A stretch of DNA of 64,000 bases from JACDHG01 sp963815295 (GCA_963815295.1 CAWFFZ010000001.1:434001-498000); one strand, 5' to 3'; numbered from the stretch's first letter, positions 33,954 through 42,846 are shown. Translations and numbers: made by a program. The notes: generated from the letters alone by a model not told the origin.

Positions 33954-34486
33954 GCCAGCTCCTCACGCATCTTGACCCGCGCCCGGATCAGGCGTGTCTT
34001 GACGGTTCCGCGGGGGATCTTCAGAAGGACGGCGGCTTCCCGCGTCGTCAAACCGTCCAAGACCGTGAGCTGCAAGACGATGCGCAGCTCCGGCGAGATC
34101 CGCGCCATCGCACCGCCGACGTCCGCGTGCTCCAGTTCAAGCAGTACCTGCTCCTCGGCCGAGATGTCTTCGGCATCCCTTTCCAGCAAGGCCGGCCCCG
34201 CCTGGAAGTCGGTGCGTCTACGGAGGCGGCTCACCAACCTGCGGATTGCGATGCCCCAGAGCCAGGCCGGGACCGCGCCATCGCCGCGGAACTTGTTGGC
34301 CCCGCGCCACGCCGCGACGAAGGTGTCTTGCAGGACGTCCGCCACGGCATCGCCGTCGGCGCATCGGCGCGCCAGCCGGGCAGCGATCCAGGGCGCGTGG
34401 CGTGCGTACAACTCGCCGAGAGCCCCCTCGTCGCGATTGGCCATCGCATTCAAGAGGTCGACGTCAGTCGGCTCATCACGCCCCAT
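33950..34486 (-). CDS. ECF-family RNA polymerase sigma factor
   Basis: 178 residues. Region 2 (ELYARHAPWIAARLARR..DAVADVLQDTFVAAWRG) binds the -10 element and core polymerase; region 4 near the end (RIVLQLTVLDGLTTREAAVLLKIPRGTVKTRLIRAR) is the helix-turn-helix for the -35 element. ATG 34486 is chosen because region 2 follows it normally. First gene of the operon and next to its own membrane anti-sigma. An inverted repeat (34526-34545) lies between it and the divergent mmcQ-like gene. Confidence 0.9.
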   Translation of the reverse strand: MGRDEPTDVDLLNAMANRDEGALGELYARHAPWIAARLARRCADGDAVADVLQDTFVAAWRGANKFRGDGAVPAWLWGIAIRRLVSRLRRRTDFQAGPALLERDAEDISAEEQVLLELEHADVGGAMARISPELRIVLQLTVLDGLTTREAAVLLKIPRGTVKTRLIRARVKMREELA

Positions 34487-34525
34487 ATCAAGACTGTCGC
34501 ACCGTGAACGGCCAGCGGCCCACAA

Positions 34526-34545
34526 CCGGCGATACTTTTTGCCGG
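34526..34545. promoter_or_regulatory. inverted repeat in divergent sigma/mmcQ promoter region
   Basis: CCGGC and GCCGG arms flank an AT-rich 10-base spacer (GATACTTTTT). It sits about 40 bp upstream of the ECF sigma ATG and could be an operator or part of its promoter. Confidence 0.35.
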
Positions 34546-34558
34546 CCCGCGAGTTGCC

Positions 34559-34564
34559 TACGCT
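34559..34564 (+). promoter_or_regulatory. -10 box of leaderless mmcQ-like gene
   Basis: TACGCT, six bases before GTG 34571. Confidence 0.5.
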
Positions 34565-34570
34565 GAGGGC

Positions 34571-34996
34571 GTGACGGACGACGGGGGCCAGCCAGCCCGG
34601 ATCGAGGACGTGCACGACCTGGCTCTGGGAATGCCCCATGTCATTGTGGAATACGGGCCTGGAGGCAACCCGGTTTACCAAGTAGGAAGGAAGTCCTTCA
34701 TCTTCTTCCGCAACCCGCGGCCCGATGCAGTCGACCCGACGACCGGAGAACGCTACAACGACGTGATCGTGTTCTGGGTTGCGTCCGAGGCGGACAAGCA
34801 GGCACTGGTACAAGACGACTCATCGCCGTTCTTCACCACCGCGCACTTCGATGGACATCCGTCGGTGCTCCTGCGTGGCAGCCGTGTCTGTGAGCTCACC
34901 CGGGAGGAGCTCGCAGAGGTGGTTCAGGATGCGTGGCTATCACGCGCGTCGGCCCGCCGAGCGGCGTCGTGGCTCAGCGATCATCGCTTGGACTGA
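34571..34996 (+). CDS. MmcQ/YjbR-like family protein
   Basis: 141 residues. The pattern VHDLALGMPHV, VYQVGRKSFIFF, VIVFWVAS.ADKQALVQDD and PSVLLRGSRVCELTREELAEVVQDAWLSRA matches the MmcQ/YjbR (CyaY-like fold) family of small DNA-binding-like proteins of unknown role. Its 3' end overlaps that of the convergent sigma factor by 23 bases. Confidence 0.85.
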   Translation: MTDDGGQPARIEDVHDLALGMPHVIVEYGPGGNPVYQVGRKSFIFFRNPRPDAVDPTTGERYNDVIVFWVASEADKQALVQDDSSPFFTTAHFDGHPSVLLRGSRVCELTREELAEVVQDAWLSRASARRAASWLSDHRLD

Positions 34997-35870
34997 ACAC
35001 ACCCAAGCCGCTCATCTGGTCTCGGTCCATGACGACGTCGATCTCCACGATCCTGCCGTCGACAACCGTGAACGATGCAACGGAGTAGGGCCCGCCATCG
35101 GTGTCCATAGCGACGATGCCGGCAGCACCGTTGACGAGCACCGGCCGGGCCACCAGTGCAAGCTGCTGGAAAATGACGGCACCGGACGCCACGGCCGCCG
35201 CGCCACGCACGATCCTGACGCCGTCGGCGGTGGATGCGCGCAGGACGACGTCTGGGTCGAGAACCTTGAGCAACGCCTCGAAGTCACCCGCCCGTGCGGC
35301 GGCCTGGAACGCATCAACTGCCGCGCGCTGACGGGTGAGGTCCGGGTCCGGCACCGTGCGCTTGCCCTGAACCCGGCGACGGGCACGGCTGGCCAGCATC
35401 TTGGTGGCGTCGGGTGAGCGCTCGACGATTGGCGCGATCTCGGAGAACTGCAGGCCGAACATGTCGTGCAGAACGAAAGCGAGACGTTCCGCCGGCGCGA
35501 GCTCCTCGAGTACGACGAGCATCGCCATCCCAACCGCGTCCGCGACCAGTGCCTGCTGTTCGGGGTCGCCGTGCTGGTCGAGGGTGGCCTCGGGCGCGCT
35601 CACGAGCGGGTCCGGTAGCCGCTCCTCAAGGGACTCCTCGCGCCGGGCCCTGCGTGAGCGCAGTTGGTCGAGGCAGATCCGGGAGACCACGGTCGTCAGC
35701 CAGCCAGCCAGGTTGGCGATCTCAGCAGCGTCGCTGCGGCTCAGCCGCAGCCAGCCCTCCTGGACGGCGTCCTCGGCCTCGCTGACCGAGCCGAGCATCC
35801 GGTAGGCGACCGCCCGGAGATGGGGTCGGTGTTCCTCAAACTGTGCAGCGAGCGCTTCCTGGGTCTCCAT
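34974..35870 (-). CDS. ECF41-type sigma factor with SnoaL-like C-terminal domain (SigJ-like)
   Basis: 298 residues. Sigma regions 2 and 4 fill the first 190 residues (LRAVAYRMLGSVSEAEDAVQEGWLRL; FSEIAPIVERSPDATKMLASRARRR); the remaining 100 residues are a SnoaL/NTF2-like domain (FQAAARAGDFEALLKVLDPDVVLRA) that controls activity in place of an anti-sigma, as known for ECF41. These factors usually drive a neighbouring oxidoreductase or carboxymuconolactone decarboxylase; here the divergent SDR gene fits. GGAAGG lies before the ATG. Confidence 0.9.
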   Translation of the reverse strand: METQEALAAQFEEHRPHLRAVAYRMLGSVSEAEDAVQEGWLRLSRSDAAEIANLAGWLTTVVSRICLDQLRSRRARREESLEERLPDPLVSAPEATLDQHGDPEQQALVADAVGMAMLVVLEELAPAERLAFVLHDMFGLQFSEIAPIVERSPDATKMLASRARRRVQGKRTVPDPDLTRQRAAVDAFQAAARAGDFEALLKVLDPDVVLRASTADGVRIVRGAAAVASGAVIFQQLALVARPVLVNGAAGIVAMDTDGGPYSVASFTVVDGRIVEIDVVMDRDQMSGLGVFSPSDDR

Positions 35871-35953
35871 CGGTTACCTTCCGCCGTCGCGATCCGTCAG
35901 AGATACGACGAACACAAGTTAGCGGGCGTAACACAGCCCAGAAGGAGACCCAC

Positions 35954-36721
35954 ATGTTGATCGCTGTTGCAGGTGCGAGCGGCCGGCTCGGCCACCACGT
36001 CGTGGAGGTCCTGAAGGAGCGCGGCCACGGCGTCGTACCGATCTCGCGAACCCACGGCGTGGACGTCATCACAGGTGTCGGCCTAGAGCAGGCGCTGACG
36101 GGTGTCGACGCCATCATCGACGTCGCCACCGGACCATCCCCTGACACGGACGAGGCCACCGCGTTCTTCTCTACCTCGACCCGAAACCTTCAGGAAGCCG
36201 GAGATGCGGCCGGTGTACGCCGGATGCTGGTCGTGTCGATCATCGGCATCGAGGGGCTGAAGGGCGGCTACGGCGTCGCGAAGCTGGCGCAGGAGAAGGC
36301 GGCGCTCAGCGGCCCGATCCCCACCCGAATCCTGAGATCCGCACAGTTCCACGAGTTCGTCGGCGAGCTGCTCAACTGGGGAACCCAGGGCGAGGTCGGA
36401 TACGTGGGGGAGGTGCGCACCCAGCTGGTCGCCGCCCGAAGTGTCGCCGAGGTACTGGCCAACCTGGTAACCGCCCCAGTGTGGGCACCCCAGGACGGCC
36501 CGGCTGTCGAAGTCGCCGGGCCGAGGGCCGAGAACCTGGTCGACGCGGCCACCCTCCTGGCCGCGAAGCGTGGCCACCCGACGAAGGTCGAGATCGGGGC
36601 CAACCCGGCCTATCCCGACCCCGACGCGGAGGCGAATGCGAACGGCGTGTTGCTGCCCGGGCCTGGTGCAATCCTGGGCGGCCCGACGTTCGAGAGCTGG
36701 CTGGAGACCGCAGACGTGTGA
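35954..36721 (+). CDS. SDR-family NAD(P)-binding protein (NmrA/atypical SDR)
   Basis: 255 residues. Rossmann motif GASGRLGHHVVEVL at the N terminus, TGVDAIIDVATGP strand, then YGVAKLAQEKAAL carrying the SDR YxxxK. Likely an atypical SDR reducing or sensing a quinone or similar metabolite. GAAGGAG lies seven bases before ATG 35954. It is divergent from the ECF41 sigma gene (83-bp gap) and is its likely target. Confidence 0.85.
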   Translation: MLIAVAGASGRLGHHVVEVLKERGHGVVPISRTHGVDVITGVGLEQALTGVDAIIDVATGPSPDTDEATAFFSTSTRNLQEAGDAAGVRRMLVVSIIGIEGLKGGYGVAKLAQEKAALSGPIPTRILRSAQFHEFVGELLNWGTQGEVGYVGEVRTQLVAARSVAEVLANLVTAPVWAPQDGPAVEVAGPRAENLVDAATLLAAKRGHPTKVEIGANPAYPDPDAEANANGVLLPGPGAILGGPTFESWLETADV

Positions 36722-36783
36722 CCTGCTGATCCGTCGGGCGTAGGCCTCAGCGCAGCCCGAGGCTCTGAGTCCCAGGTCCTCGG

Positions 36784-36789
36784 TAGCGT
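36784..36789 (+). promoter_or_regulatory. -10 box of leaderless ddaH
   Basis: TAGCGT, six bases before GTG 36796. Confidence 0.5.
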
Positions 36790-36795
36790 GGACGA

Positions 36796-37560
36796 GTGAA
36801 CAAGCGCGCGCTGGTACGCCGTCCGGGTCCCCGCCTGGCCGAAGGACTTGTCACACACATCGAGCGTTCAAACATCGATCTCGACCTCGCGAAACGTCAG
36901 TGGGCTGGGTACGTCGCTGCCCTGCACGATGAGGGCTGGGAGACGATCGAGGTCCCAGCTGCCGATGACTGTCCTGACGCGGTCTTCGTCGAGGACACCG
37001 TGGTTGTTTACGGTGACTTGGCGGTCATCTCGCGTCCCGGTGCCGACGAGCGAAGGCCCGAGACCGCCGGCGTCGAGGAACTGCTCGCTGGGCTCGGCTA
37101 TCGCATCGCGCGCATCCAGCAGCCCGGGACCCTCGACGGCGGTGACGTGCTCAAGCACAACGGCAACGTGTGGATCGGTCTCGGCGGCCGCACGAACCGG
37201 TCCGGTGTCGATCAGCTCGCCGCGGCACTCGAGCCGCTGGGTGCCCGGGTGGTCGGCGTACCGCTCACCCAGGTGCTGCACCTGAAGTCCGCCGTGACTG
37301 CGCTGCCGGATGGCACGGTCGTGGGCTACCCGCCGCTGGTCGACGACCCGGCCGCCTGGGAGAGCTTCCTCGAAGTCCCGGAGGAGCCGGGCTCGCACGT
37401 GGTGCTGCTCGACGACCAGAGCGTGCTGATGTCCACCAGCGCACCACGCACGGCAGAGCTGTTCGCCACTCGGGGGCTGCGGGTCGTGGCGGTCGACCTG
37501 ACGGAGTACGAGAAGCTCGAGGGCTGTGTCACCTGCCTGTCGGTGCGGCTGCGTGGCTGA
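36796..37560 (+). CDS. ddaH: dimethylarginine dimethylaminohydrolase family protein
   Basis: 254 residues of the amidinotransferase/pentein fold. Substrate acids are in VFVEDTVVV; catalytic His in VLHLKSAVT near residue 158 and nucleophile Cys in LEGCVTCLSV near the C terminus. It hydrolyses N-omega,N-omega-dimethylarginine to citrulline and dimethylamine, or a related guanidino compound. Cytoplasmic. Stands alone with its own promoter. Confidence 0.9.
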   Translation: MNKRALVRRPGPRLAEGLVTHIERSNIDLDLAKRQWAGYVAALHDEGWETIEVPAADDCPDAVFVEDTVVVYGDLAVISRPGADERRPETAGVEELLAGLGYRIARIQQPGTLDGGDVLKHNGNVWIGLGGRTNRSGVDQLAAALEPLGARVVGVPLTQVLHLKSAVTALPDGTVVGYPPLVDDPAAWESFLEVPEEPGSHVVLLDDQSVLMSTSAPRTAELFATRGLRVVAVDLTEYEKLEGCVTCLSVRLRG

Positions 37561-37640
37561 CGATCTGCCGCTCTCGGCCGAGCTACCTCCCGGCACACGC
37601 CTGCTCGCCACGTTGCATCACCCAGCGCCACTTGGTGATC

Positions 37641-38324
37641 CTACGATCGCGGTTGACTCACGCGTTCGGCGAACCATTCCGGTAGCCGCGCGGTCAGCTC
37701 TGGGTCGCCGGATGCGGCAAGCGAACCGTCAGACAGGGCCTCACGCCACCGGAGGGTGCCGCGTGCGAGTGCGAGAAAGATGGGTGCTGGCGCGGCGACG
37801 TAGACATATCGGGATTCGTCGAACAGGGGATCGTTGAAGCAGGCGTACGGGGGCTGGTCCCGCTCAAGGACGAGCCAGCACCGCCTTTCACGCTGGTGAC
37901 GCATTCGGAACTCGATGATGGTTCGACGAGAAGGCAGCCGCGCCGCATCGGTACGACGGGTCAGCCACGCCAGCACGATGTCCGGGTCCTGCTCGGCAGC
38001 CTCTGGATCGTCCGGTAGCCAGGTCGCGGCCCAGTCGCGCAGCGACGCGATGGTGGGAATGAGGGCTCGACCGAACGTGGTGAGCTGGTAGGGGTCTTCC
38101 TTGCCCCGACGGTCGGTACGGGTGACGATGCCCATGTTCTCCAATCTGCGGAGTCTGTCTGCGAGAACCGACCGGGAGATGCGACCCGGCACCCCCGCGG
38201 CCAGCGCGTTGAACCCCTGCGGACCGAATTGGGCGAGGTCGGCGACAATCAGCAGGCTCCAACGATCGCCGAGCCATTCAACCGCCTTGGTAAACGAACA
38301 GTAGTCGTCTTCACCGGGCCTCAT
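37641..38324 (-). CDS. HxlR-family winged-helix transcriptional regulator
   Basis: 227 residues. The first 100 residues are an HxlR/MarR-type winged helix with the Cys start CSFTKAVEWLGDRWSLLIVADL; a Cys at this place is often redox- or ligand-sensing. The C-terminal part (FRMRHQRERRCWLVLERDQPPY..) resembles an SCP2-like effector domain common in this subfamily. It is divergent from an alpha/beta hydrolase (89-bp gap) which it probably controls along with itself. Confidence 0.87.
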   Translation of the reverse strand: MRPGEDDYCSFTKAVEWLGDRWSLLIVADLAQFGPQGFNALAAGVPGRISRSVLADRLRRLENMGIVTRTDRRGKEDPYQLTTFGRALIPTIASLRDWAATWLPDDPEAAEQDPDIVLAWLTRRTDAARLPSRRTIIEFRMRHQRERRCWLVLERDQPPYACFNDPLFDESRYVYVAAPAPIFLALARGTLRWREALSDGSLAASGDPELTARLPEWFAERVSQPRS

Positions 38325-38413
38325 ATCGGCCAGTGTCGCACTGCAGTCCGTGCTCGCACAGGTACGGAGAACGAACTGGTGGGCCACCGCCGGGACGGGC
38401 CACTGTACGGCCC

Positions 38414-39367
38414 ATGAGCCTGACATCACGACCGCGAGCGCTTTCAAGAACCGGGGCGCACACCACGGAGATCATCGACACCTACGAACGGATGCTGCGG
38501 ACCACCGCGGTACGCCGCCGGTACCTCGCCTTGCCCCACGGCGACCAAGTCCACGTGCTCGAGGCCGGGAACGGTCCACCGGCGGTATTCCTGCACGGGA
38601 CGAACACCTCGTCGCTGAGTTGGTCGCCACTGCTCCCGCACCTGGGTGATGTAAGGATGGTCGCCGTCGACCGGCCTGGGCGAGGCCTCAGCGACCCTTG
38701 GCCACCCACCCCCCGCGCCGGCGTACGGTCGGCGGCGGTCCGTTTCGTAGCCCAGGTCCTGACCGAGCTGGGGCTCCAGCGAACCGTCCTGGTCGGTCAG
38801 TCCGGCGGGGGGATCTGGGCACTCTGGTATGCCCTGGCCCACCCTGAGCGGGTCAGTGGGCTGGTGCTGCTGGGCTCCACCCCACTCCTGCCCGGCACCC
38901 GAGTACCGACTCCACTCAGGATCGCCGCGACCCCTGTTCTCGGCGACCTGCTGTCCCGCCTGGTCAAGCCAACTCCGAAGACCCTGGTCCGGTTGCTCTC
39001 ATCCGTGGGTGAGGGGGAGACCATCCTCAGGTACCCCGCCCTCCTCGAAGCGCTGGTCGCCGGTGGCAACGATCCGGTCGCTGCCGCGGCCGACCTAGCG
39101 GAGCTCCGCGCACTCATCAGTCCCTTCGGGTACCGGCGCTCGATGGCCTTCCGTGCCGATGAGCTGGAGGCGTTCGAGGTCCCGACACTCCTGATCTGGG
39201 GCGATCGTGACTCCGTGGGATCGGTCGCAATCGCAAGGAACGCGGCTCAGCTCTTCCCGGACGCACACCTCGAAGTGCTCCCCGTCGGCCACGTGCCGCA
39301 GCTCGGCCGCCCGGACCGCACCGCCGACCTCGTCACCACGTTCGTCCGACGTGTGGCGTGCACGTGA
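38414..39367 (+). CDS. alpha/beta hydrolase
   Basis: 317 residues. Oxyanion HGTNTSS near residue 62, nucleophile elbow GQSGGG (Ser) near 133, catalytic Asp in WGDRDSVG and His in PVGHVPQLG. Resembles haloalkane-dehalogenase/epoxide-hydrolase-like esterases; substrate not known. ATG 38414 is chosen because the N-terminal extension of the open frame is low complexity. Regulated by the divergent HxlR gene is likely. Confidence 0.85.
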   Translation: MSLTSRPRALSRTGAHTTEIIDTYERMLRTTAVRRRYLALPHGDQVHVLEAGNGPPAVFLHGTNTSSLSWSPLLPHLGDVRMVAVDRPGRGLSDPWPPTPRAGVRSAAVRFVAQVLTELGLQRTVLVGQSGGGIWALWYALAHPERVSGLVLLGSTPLLPGTRVPTPLRIAATPVLGDLLSRLVKPTPKTLVRLLSSVGEGETILRYPALLEALVAGGNDPVAAAADLAELRALISPFGYRRSMAFRADELEAFEVPTLLIWGDRDSVGSVAIARNAAQLFPDAHLEVLPVGHVPQLGRPDRTADLVTTFVRRVACT

Positions 39368-39432
39368 GCCCGCCCGCGCAACGCGAGGCAAGACCGCAAG
39401 GTCTGACACACTCGAATGGAGGAGTTGAAGTA

Positions 39433-40377
39433 ATGGAGTCCAGCGCACGCAGACCGCTGCCCCAGCTCTCCGGGCGTCCAGTCGTGACCGACGGCGGCCT
39501 CGAGACCGACCTGATCTATCACCATGGGGCCGACCTGCCGGACTTCGCAGCGTTTCCGCTGGTCGAGGACGACCGCGGCAGAGAGCTGCTGCTGCACTAT
39601 TACCAAAAGTACGTCGACATCGCCACGAGAGCCGGCGCGGGCGTTCAGCTGGAGACACCAACGTGGCGTGCAAGCAGCGACTGGGGTGACCGTCTCGGCT
39701 ACTCGCGCGCTGATCTTCGCCGGGTCAACCATGATGCGGTGGCGCTTCTCAACCGAGTGCGCGAACAAACCGGGTTCGACTCGATGCTCGTCAGCGGCTG
39801 CCTCGGTCCGCGCGGGGACGGCTACGTGGCCGGGGAAGTCGTCGAACCCGACGCGGCGGCGGCATACCACACACCACAGATCGAGGCGTTCGCCGAAGCC
39901 GGCGCCGACCTGGTCACGGTACTCACACTGACCGGGACCGGGGAGGCGGTTGGAATCGTCCGCGCTGCACGTGCGGCCGGTTTGCCGGTCGCGGTGTCGT
40001 TCACGGTCGAGCAAGATGGTCGGCTGCCAGACGGCACGGCTCTTTCCGACGCGGTCACCGAGGTCGACGCCGTGGCTGCGCCCGACTACTTCATGGTCAA
40101 CTGCGCTCATCCCACCCATATCGCGCCGTCGCTCTCCGCCGACGGCGACTGGCGCTCCCGCATCGTCGGGCTCCGCACGAACGCATCGGTCCGCAGCCAT
40201 GAGGAGCTCGACGCCGCAACCGAGTTGGACGAGGGCGACCCCATCGAGCTCGCCCGGGCACAAGAGGCACTGCGTCCTCGCCTGCCGAGCCTTGCCCTGG
40301 TCGGTGGATGCTGCGGTACAGACGAACGCCACGTCGCCGCAATGTGGGGCTCTCAGCAACTGACGTCAAGGAAATGA
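39433..40377 (+). CDS. homocysteine S-methyltransferase family protein
   Basis: 314 residues. Betaine/S-methylmethionine-type homocysteine methyltransferase: N-terminal VVTDGGLETDLIYHHG, a zinc Cys in VNCAHP and paired zinc Cys in VGGCCGTDERH at the C terminus, all three ligands present. Transfers a methyl group to homocysteine giving methionine; methyl donor not identifiable by eye. GGAGGAG eight bases before ATG 39433. It follows the hydrolase by 65 bp, perhaps in the same mRNA. Confidence 0.88.
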   Translation: MESSARRPLPQLSGRPVVTDGGLETDLIYHHGADLPDFAAFPLVEDDRGRELLLHYYQKYVDIATRAGAGVQLETPTWRASSDWGDRLGYSRADLRRVNHDAVALLNRVREQTGFDSMLVSGCLGPRGDGYVAGEVVEPDAAAAYHTPQIEAFAEAGADLVTVLTLTGTGEAVGIVRAARAAGLPVAVSFTVEQDGRLPDGTALSDAVTEVDAVAAPDYFMVNCAHPTHIAPSLSADGDWRSRIVGLRTNASVRSHEELDAATELDEGDPIELARAQEALRPRLPSLALVGGCCGTDERHVAAMWGSQQLTSRK

Positions 40378-40435
40378 GCGGCTAGATCGAGGCGTCGGCA
40401 GGTGAGTCCGTGCTGACCCACGGCCTCGACGCTGG

Positions 40436-41080
40436 TCAGCCGAGGAACATGGCGCGAGCCTGCTCGACACCATCTACGGTCGCGGGTGGGTGGCTGATCT
40501 CGGCCCACCGTTCCGCCGTGAGACGGAGTCGATCGGATACGAGGACTTCGTCGCCCCTGGCGTCCTTGGAGATCCCGTCGGGCAGATAGCCCAGCTTGCG
40601 GGAGACGCCTTGCGATGCGTGGTTGTCGGGGAAGACCTCCGTGGTTGCGTCGGTGGCTCCCAAGTGATCAAAGGCCAGAGTCAGTAGACCCGCCCGCGCT
40701 TCCGTCCCTAGTCCCTGGTGATGATGGGCGAGTCCGAGCCACGACGACGTGGTGACCCCGCGGACAATTCGAAAGTCTCGGGCTCGCAGTGCCACCATGC
40801 CGATCGGCTGGGTGCCGGACACGAAGACAGCAAGTCCGAGGGTCCAGGCAGCCGGGGTCCAGGATGCGAGGTCGTCCCAGTAGCTCTGCAGCAAGATCCT
40901 GGCTCGATCCTCCGGCGCGCCCTCCGTCCACGGAGTGAGGAACGGCCTCTCGCTGGGCTTGTGTACTCCTTCGGCCACGACCTTTGCCAAGGCCGCGAGT
41001 TCGTTCTCGTTGGGAAGACGTAGCGTCAATCGCGGCGTGTGGATCCGCAGGGCGTACGTCGGCCACAGGTCAGAGAGCAC
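40436..41080 (-). CDS. GNAT-family N-acetyltransferase (RimJ-like)
   Basis: 214 residues. RimJ/RimL type: TPRLTLRLPNENELAAL start, central strand FRIVRGVTTSSWLGLAHHHQGLGTEARAGLL with the acetyl-CoA loop HxGxGTE, and SQGVSRKLGYLPDG. Acetylates an unknown amine, possibly a protein N terminus. GTG 41080 has GATACT seven bases upstream; the longer frame to 41200 is antisense-like. Confidence 0.85.
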   Translation of the reverse strand: MLSDLWPTYALRIHTPRLTLRLPNENELAALAKVVAEGVHKPSERPFLTPWTEGAPEDRARILLQSYWDDLASWTPAAWTLGLAVFVSGTQPIGMVALRARDFRIVRGVTTSSWLGLAHHHQGLGTEARAGLLTLAFDHLGATDATTEVFPDNHASQGVSRKLGYLPDGISKDARGDEVLVSDRLRLTAERWAEISHPPATVDGVEQARAMFLG

Positions 41081-41196
41081 GATCGCCAGTATCGAAGTCG
41101 CGCATACGGGAGACAACCGGTTTATCCGTGATCGCCTGCCAGTACAGCCGGAACGACCGCGACGGGAACCTCTCGTCGCCGTCCATGACGCCTTCG

Positions 41197-41640
41197 TCAT
41201 TGGGCAATGGGCTCCCAGACAAGCTCAGCAACGTCGATCACGAGGTCAGGGCTCTCCTGGTTCGGATCGTCCGGTGCACGTACCTCCCCGACGCATACGC
41301 ACACCACGTCATTGAGCCGGCGGTAGCGGTCGCTGTCGCTGACGTGAAGCACGGAGCCGACGATCTGCCGACTCCCCGGTGGGTAGGCGCGACCATAGCC
41401 GTGCAACTCGACCATCACGGTCGCGCCGTCGTCGGTCTCGATGACGGCACGGAAGTCTGGACAGAACGGCCCGGCCGTGGTCCTGCGGTACGGGAAGTTC
41501 ACGCCGCGGAAACGGCCGCTGATCGAGCCCTCGCAGCGACCCTCGGCGACATACAGGTGCTGCTCCCACCCGCCCTCGAGCCCAACCATCCAGCCCTCTG
41601 GATAGGCGAAGCGGATCCGGTACAACTGATCAAGCCTCAC
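41197..41640 (-). CDS. DUF3237-like protein
   Basis: 147 residues, all-beta. The PFCPDFRAVIETDDGATVMVELHGYGRA core followed by SRQIVGSVLHVSDSDRYRRLND and VCVGEV matches the DUF3237 family (beta-barrel of unknown function) as I remember it. GGGAG precedes the GTG start. It lies 116 bp before the GNAT on the same strand, and is divergent from the AlkZ-like gene. Confidence 0.75.
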   Translation of the reverse strand: MRLDQLYRIRFAYPEGWMVGLEGGWEQHLYVAEGRCEGSISGRFRGVNFPYRRTTAGPFCPDFRAVIETDDGATVMVELHGYGRAYPPGSRQIVGSVLHVSDSDRYRRLNDVVCVCVGEVRAPDDPNQESPDLVIDVAELVWEPIAQ

Positions 41641-41716
41641 GTTGTGCTCCCGCCAATCGCGAAACCAGCCGTGTTGGGAGCATTACAGACCAGATCATGC
41701 GGCGCCACAGGTGGGC

Positions 41717-41722
41717 TAGCCT
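41717..41722 (+). promoter_or_regulatory. -10 box of leaderless AlkZ-like gene
   Basis: TAGCCT, six bases before GTG 41729. Confidence 0.5.
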
Positions 41723-41728
41723 GCCGGG

Positions 41729-42832
41729 GTGGCTCTGACCTGGGCGAGGGCGCTTGGCTGGCGCCTGCGAAGACAGCTGCTCGATCCTGTGGGCAACGGG
41801 TCGGTCGACGACGTGGTCGCGCGGCTGGGCGCGGTGCCCGCCTGGCCGGAGGCGGCCGCCGAGCTCGCGATCGGGGCTCGGCGTACAGACGGAAAGTCCG
41901 GTGACGCGACCCGGGCGCTCGCGGCCAGGAAGGTCGTCAAGGTGTTCGCGTTCCGGGGTGGCATGCACCTCATGACGCCGCAAGACGCAGGCGCCTACCT
42001 CGCGCTACGGGCCTCGGGTCGAATGTGGGAGTTGCCGAGTTGGGAGAGCTTCTACGGGCTGGCACCTTCGGACTGGCCGAGGTTTCGGGATTACGTGCGG
42101 CGGGCACTGGCCGAGGGACCGTTGACCCGTTCGGAGTTCGAAGCCGCGCTCGGCCGGAGCAGCCGGTATCGGCACCTGCGCGCCATTGTCGCCGAGGGCA
42201 ACGACACCCTGCTCAAACCACTGACCTGGCAGGGCGTCATGGGCATCGGGCCGGTCCGGGACGGCGAGACCACGTTCCTCCGACTCGACGACGTCTCCGG
42301 TTGGGCTGGCATCCCCGACCTCGACGAGGCGGGGCCGGCCGTGATCGCGGCGTACCTGCGCACCTACGGTCCAGCGACCCTGGACCGGATCCACGACTGG
42401 TTCGGCAAAGGACTCGGGGCGAAGCCGCAGGCCATCACCCGCTGGCTGGACCAGCTCGCTGAGCAGTGCGAGCAGGTCACGATCGACGGCGACCGTGTCC
42501 TGATACTCCGGGAGGACGTCGATGACCTCCGTACGACGTCGACCTCCACCGCCGTTCGGCTGCTGCCGGGTCGCGATCCCTGGGTGATGGCTCCCGGGAC
42601 CTCGGACACCCGCGTCGTACCTGCTGCCCGCCGGGAACCAGTGAGCCGGTCGGCCAATCTCGTGGTCTCCTGCGGCGTTGTGGCAGGCACGTGGACGCTG
42701 CGCGGAGAGCGCCTAGACGTCGCATGGTTCAAGGAGTCGGGTCGAGTGCCACGCACCGCGCTCGACCAGGAGGCCGCCGCATTGGCGAAGTTCTTGAACC
42801 GTCCGCTCGATCTGGAGGTGGAGCGCACCTGA
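41729..42832 (+). CDS. winged-helix DNA-binding protein, AlkZ-like (HTH_42) family
   Basis: 367 residues. Triplicated winged-helix layout of the HTH_42/AlkZ-like family: ALGWRLRRQLLDP start, VKVFAFRGGMHLMTPQDAGAYLALR, LTRSEFEAALG, TLLKPLTWQGVMGIG and VRLLPGRDPWVMAP. Some members (AlkZ of Streptomyces) are DNA glycosylases that unhook interstrand crosslinks; the catalytic Gln-x-Gln/Asp motif is not clearly seen, with RRQLLD the nearest, so glycosylase activity is uncertain. Confidence 0.8.
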   Translation: MALTWARALGWRLRRQLLDPVGNGSVDDVVARLGAVPAWPEAAAELAIGARRTDGKSGDATRALAARKVVKVFAFRGGMHLMTPQDAGAYLALRASGRMWELPSWESFYGLAPSDWPRFRDYVRRALAEGPLTRSEFEAALGRSSRYRHLRAIVAEGNDTLLKPLTWQGVMGIGPVRDGETTFLRLDDVSGWAGIPDLDEAGPAVIAAYLRTYGPATLDRIHDWFGKGLGAKPQAITRWLDQLAEQCEQVTIDGDRVLILREDVDDLRTTSTSTAVRLLPGRDPWVMAPGTSDTRVVPAARREPVSRSANLVVSCGVVAGTWTLRGERLDVAWFKESGRVPRTALDQEAAALAKFLNRPLDLEVERT

Positions 42833-42846
42833 GCCCTCTGCAAGAG

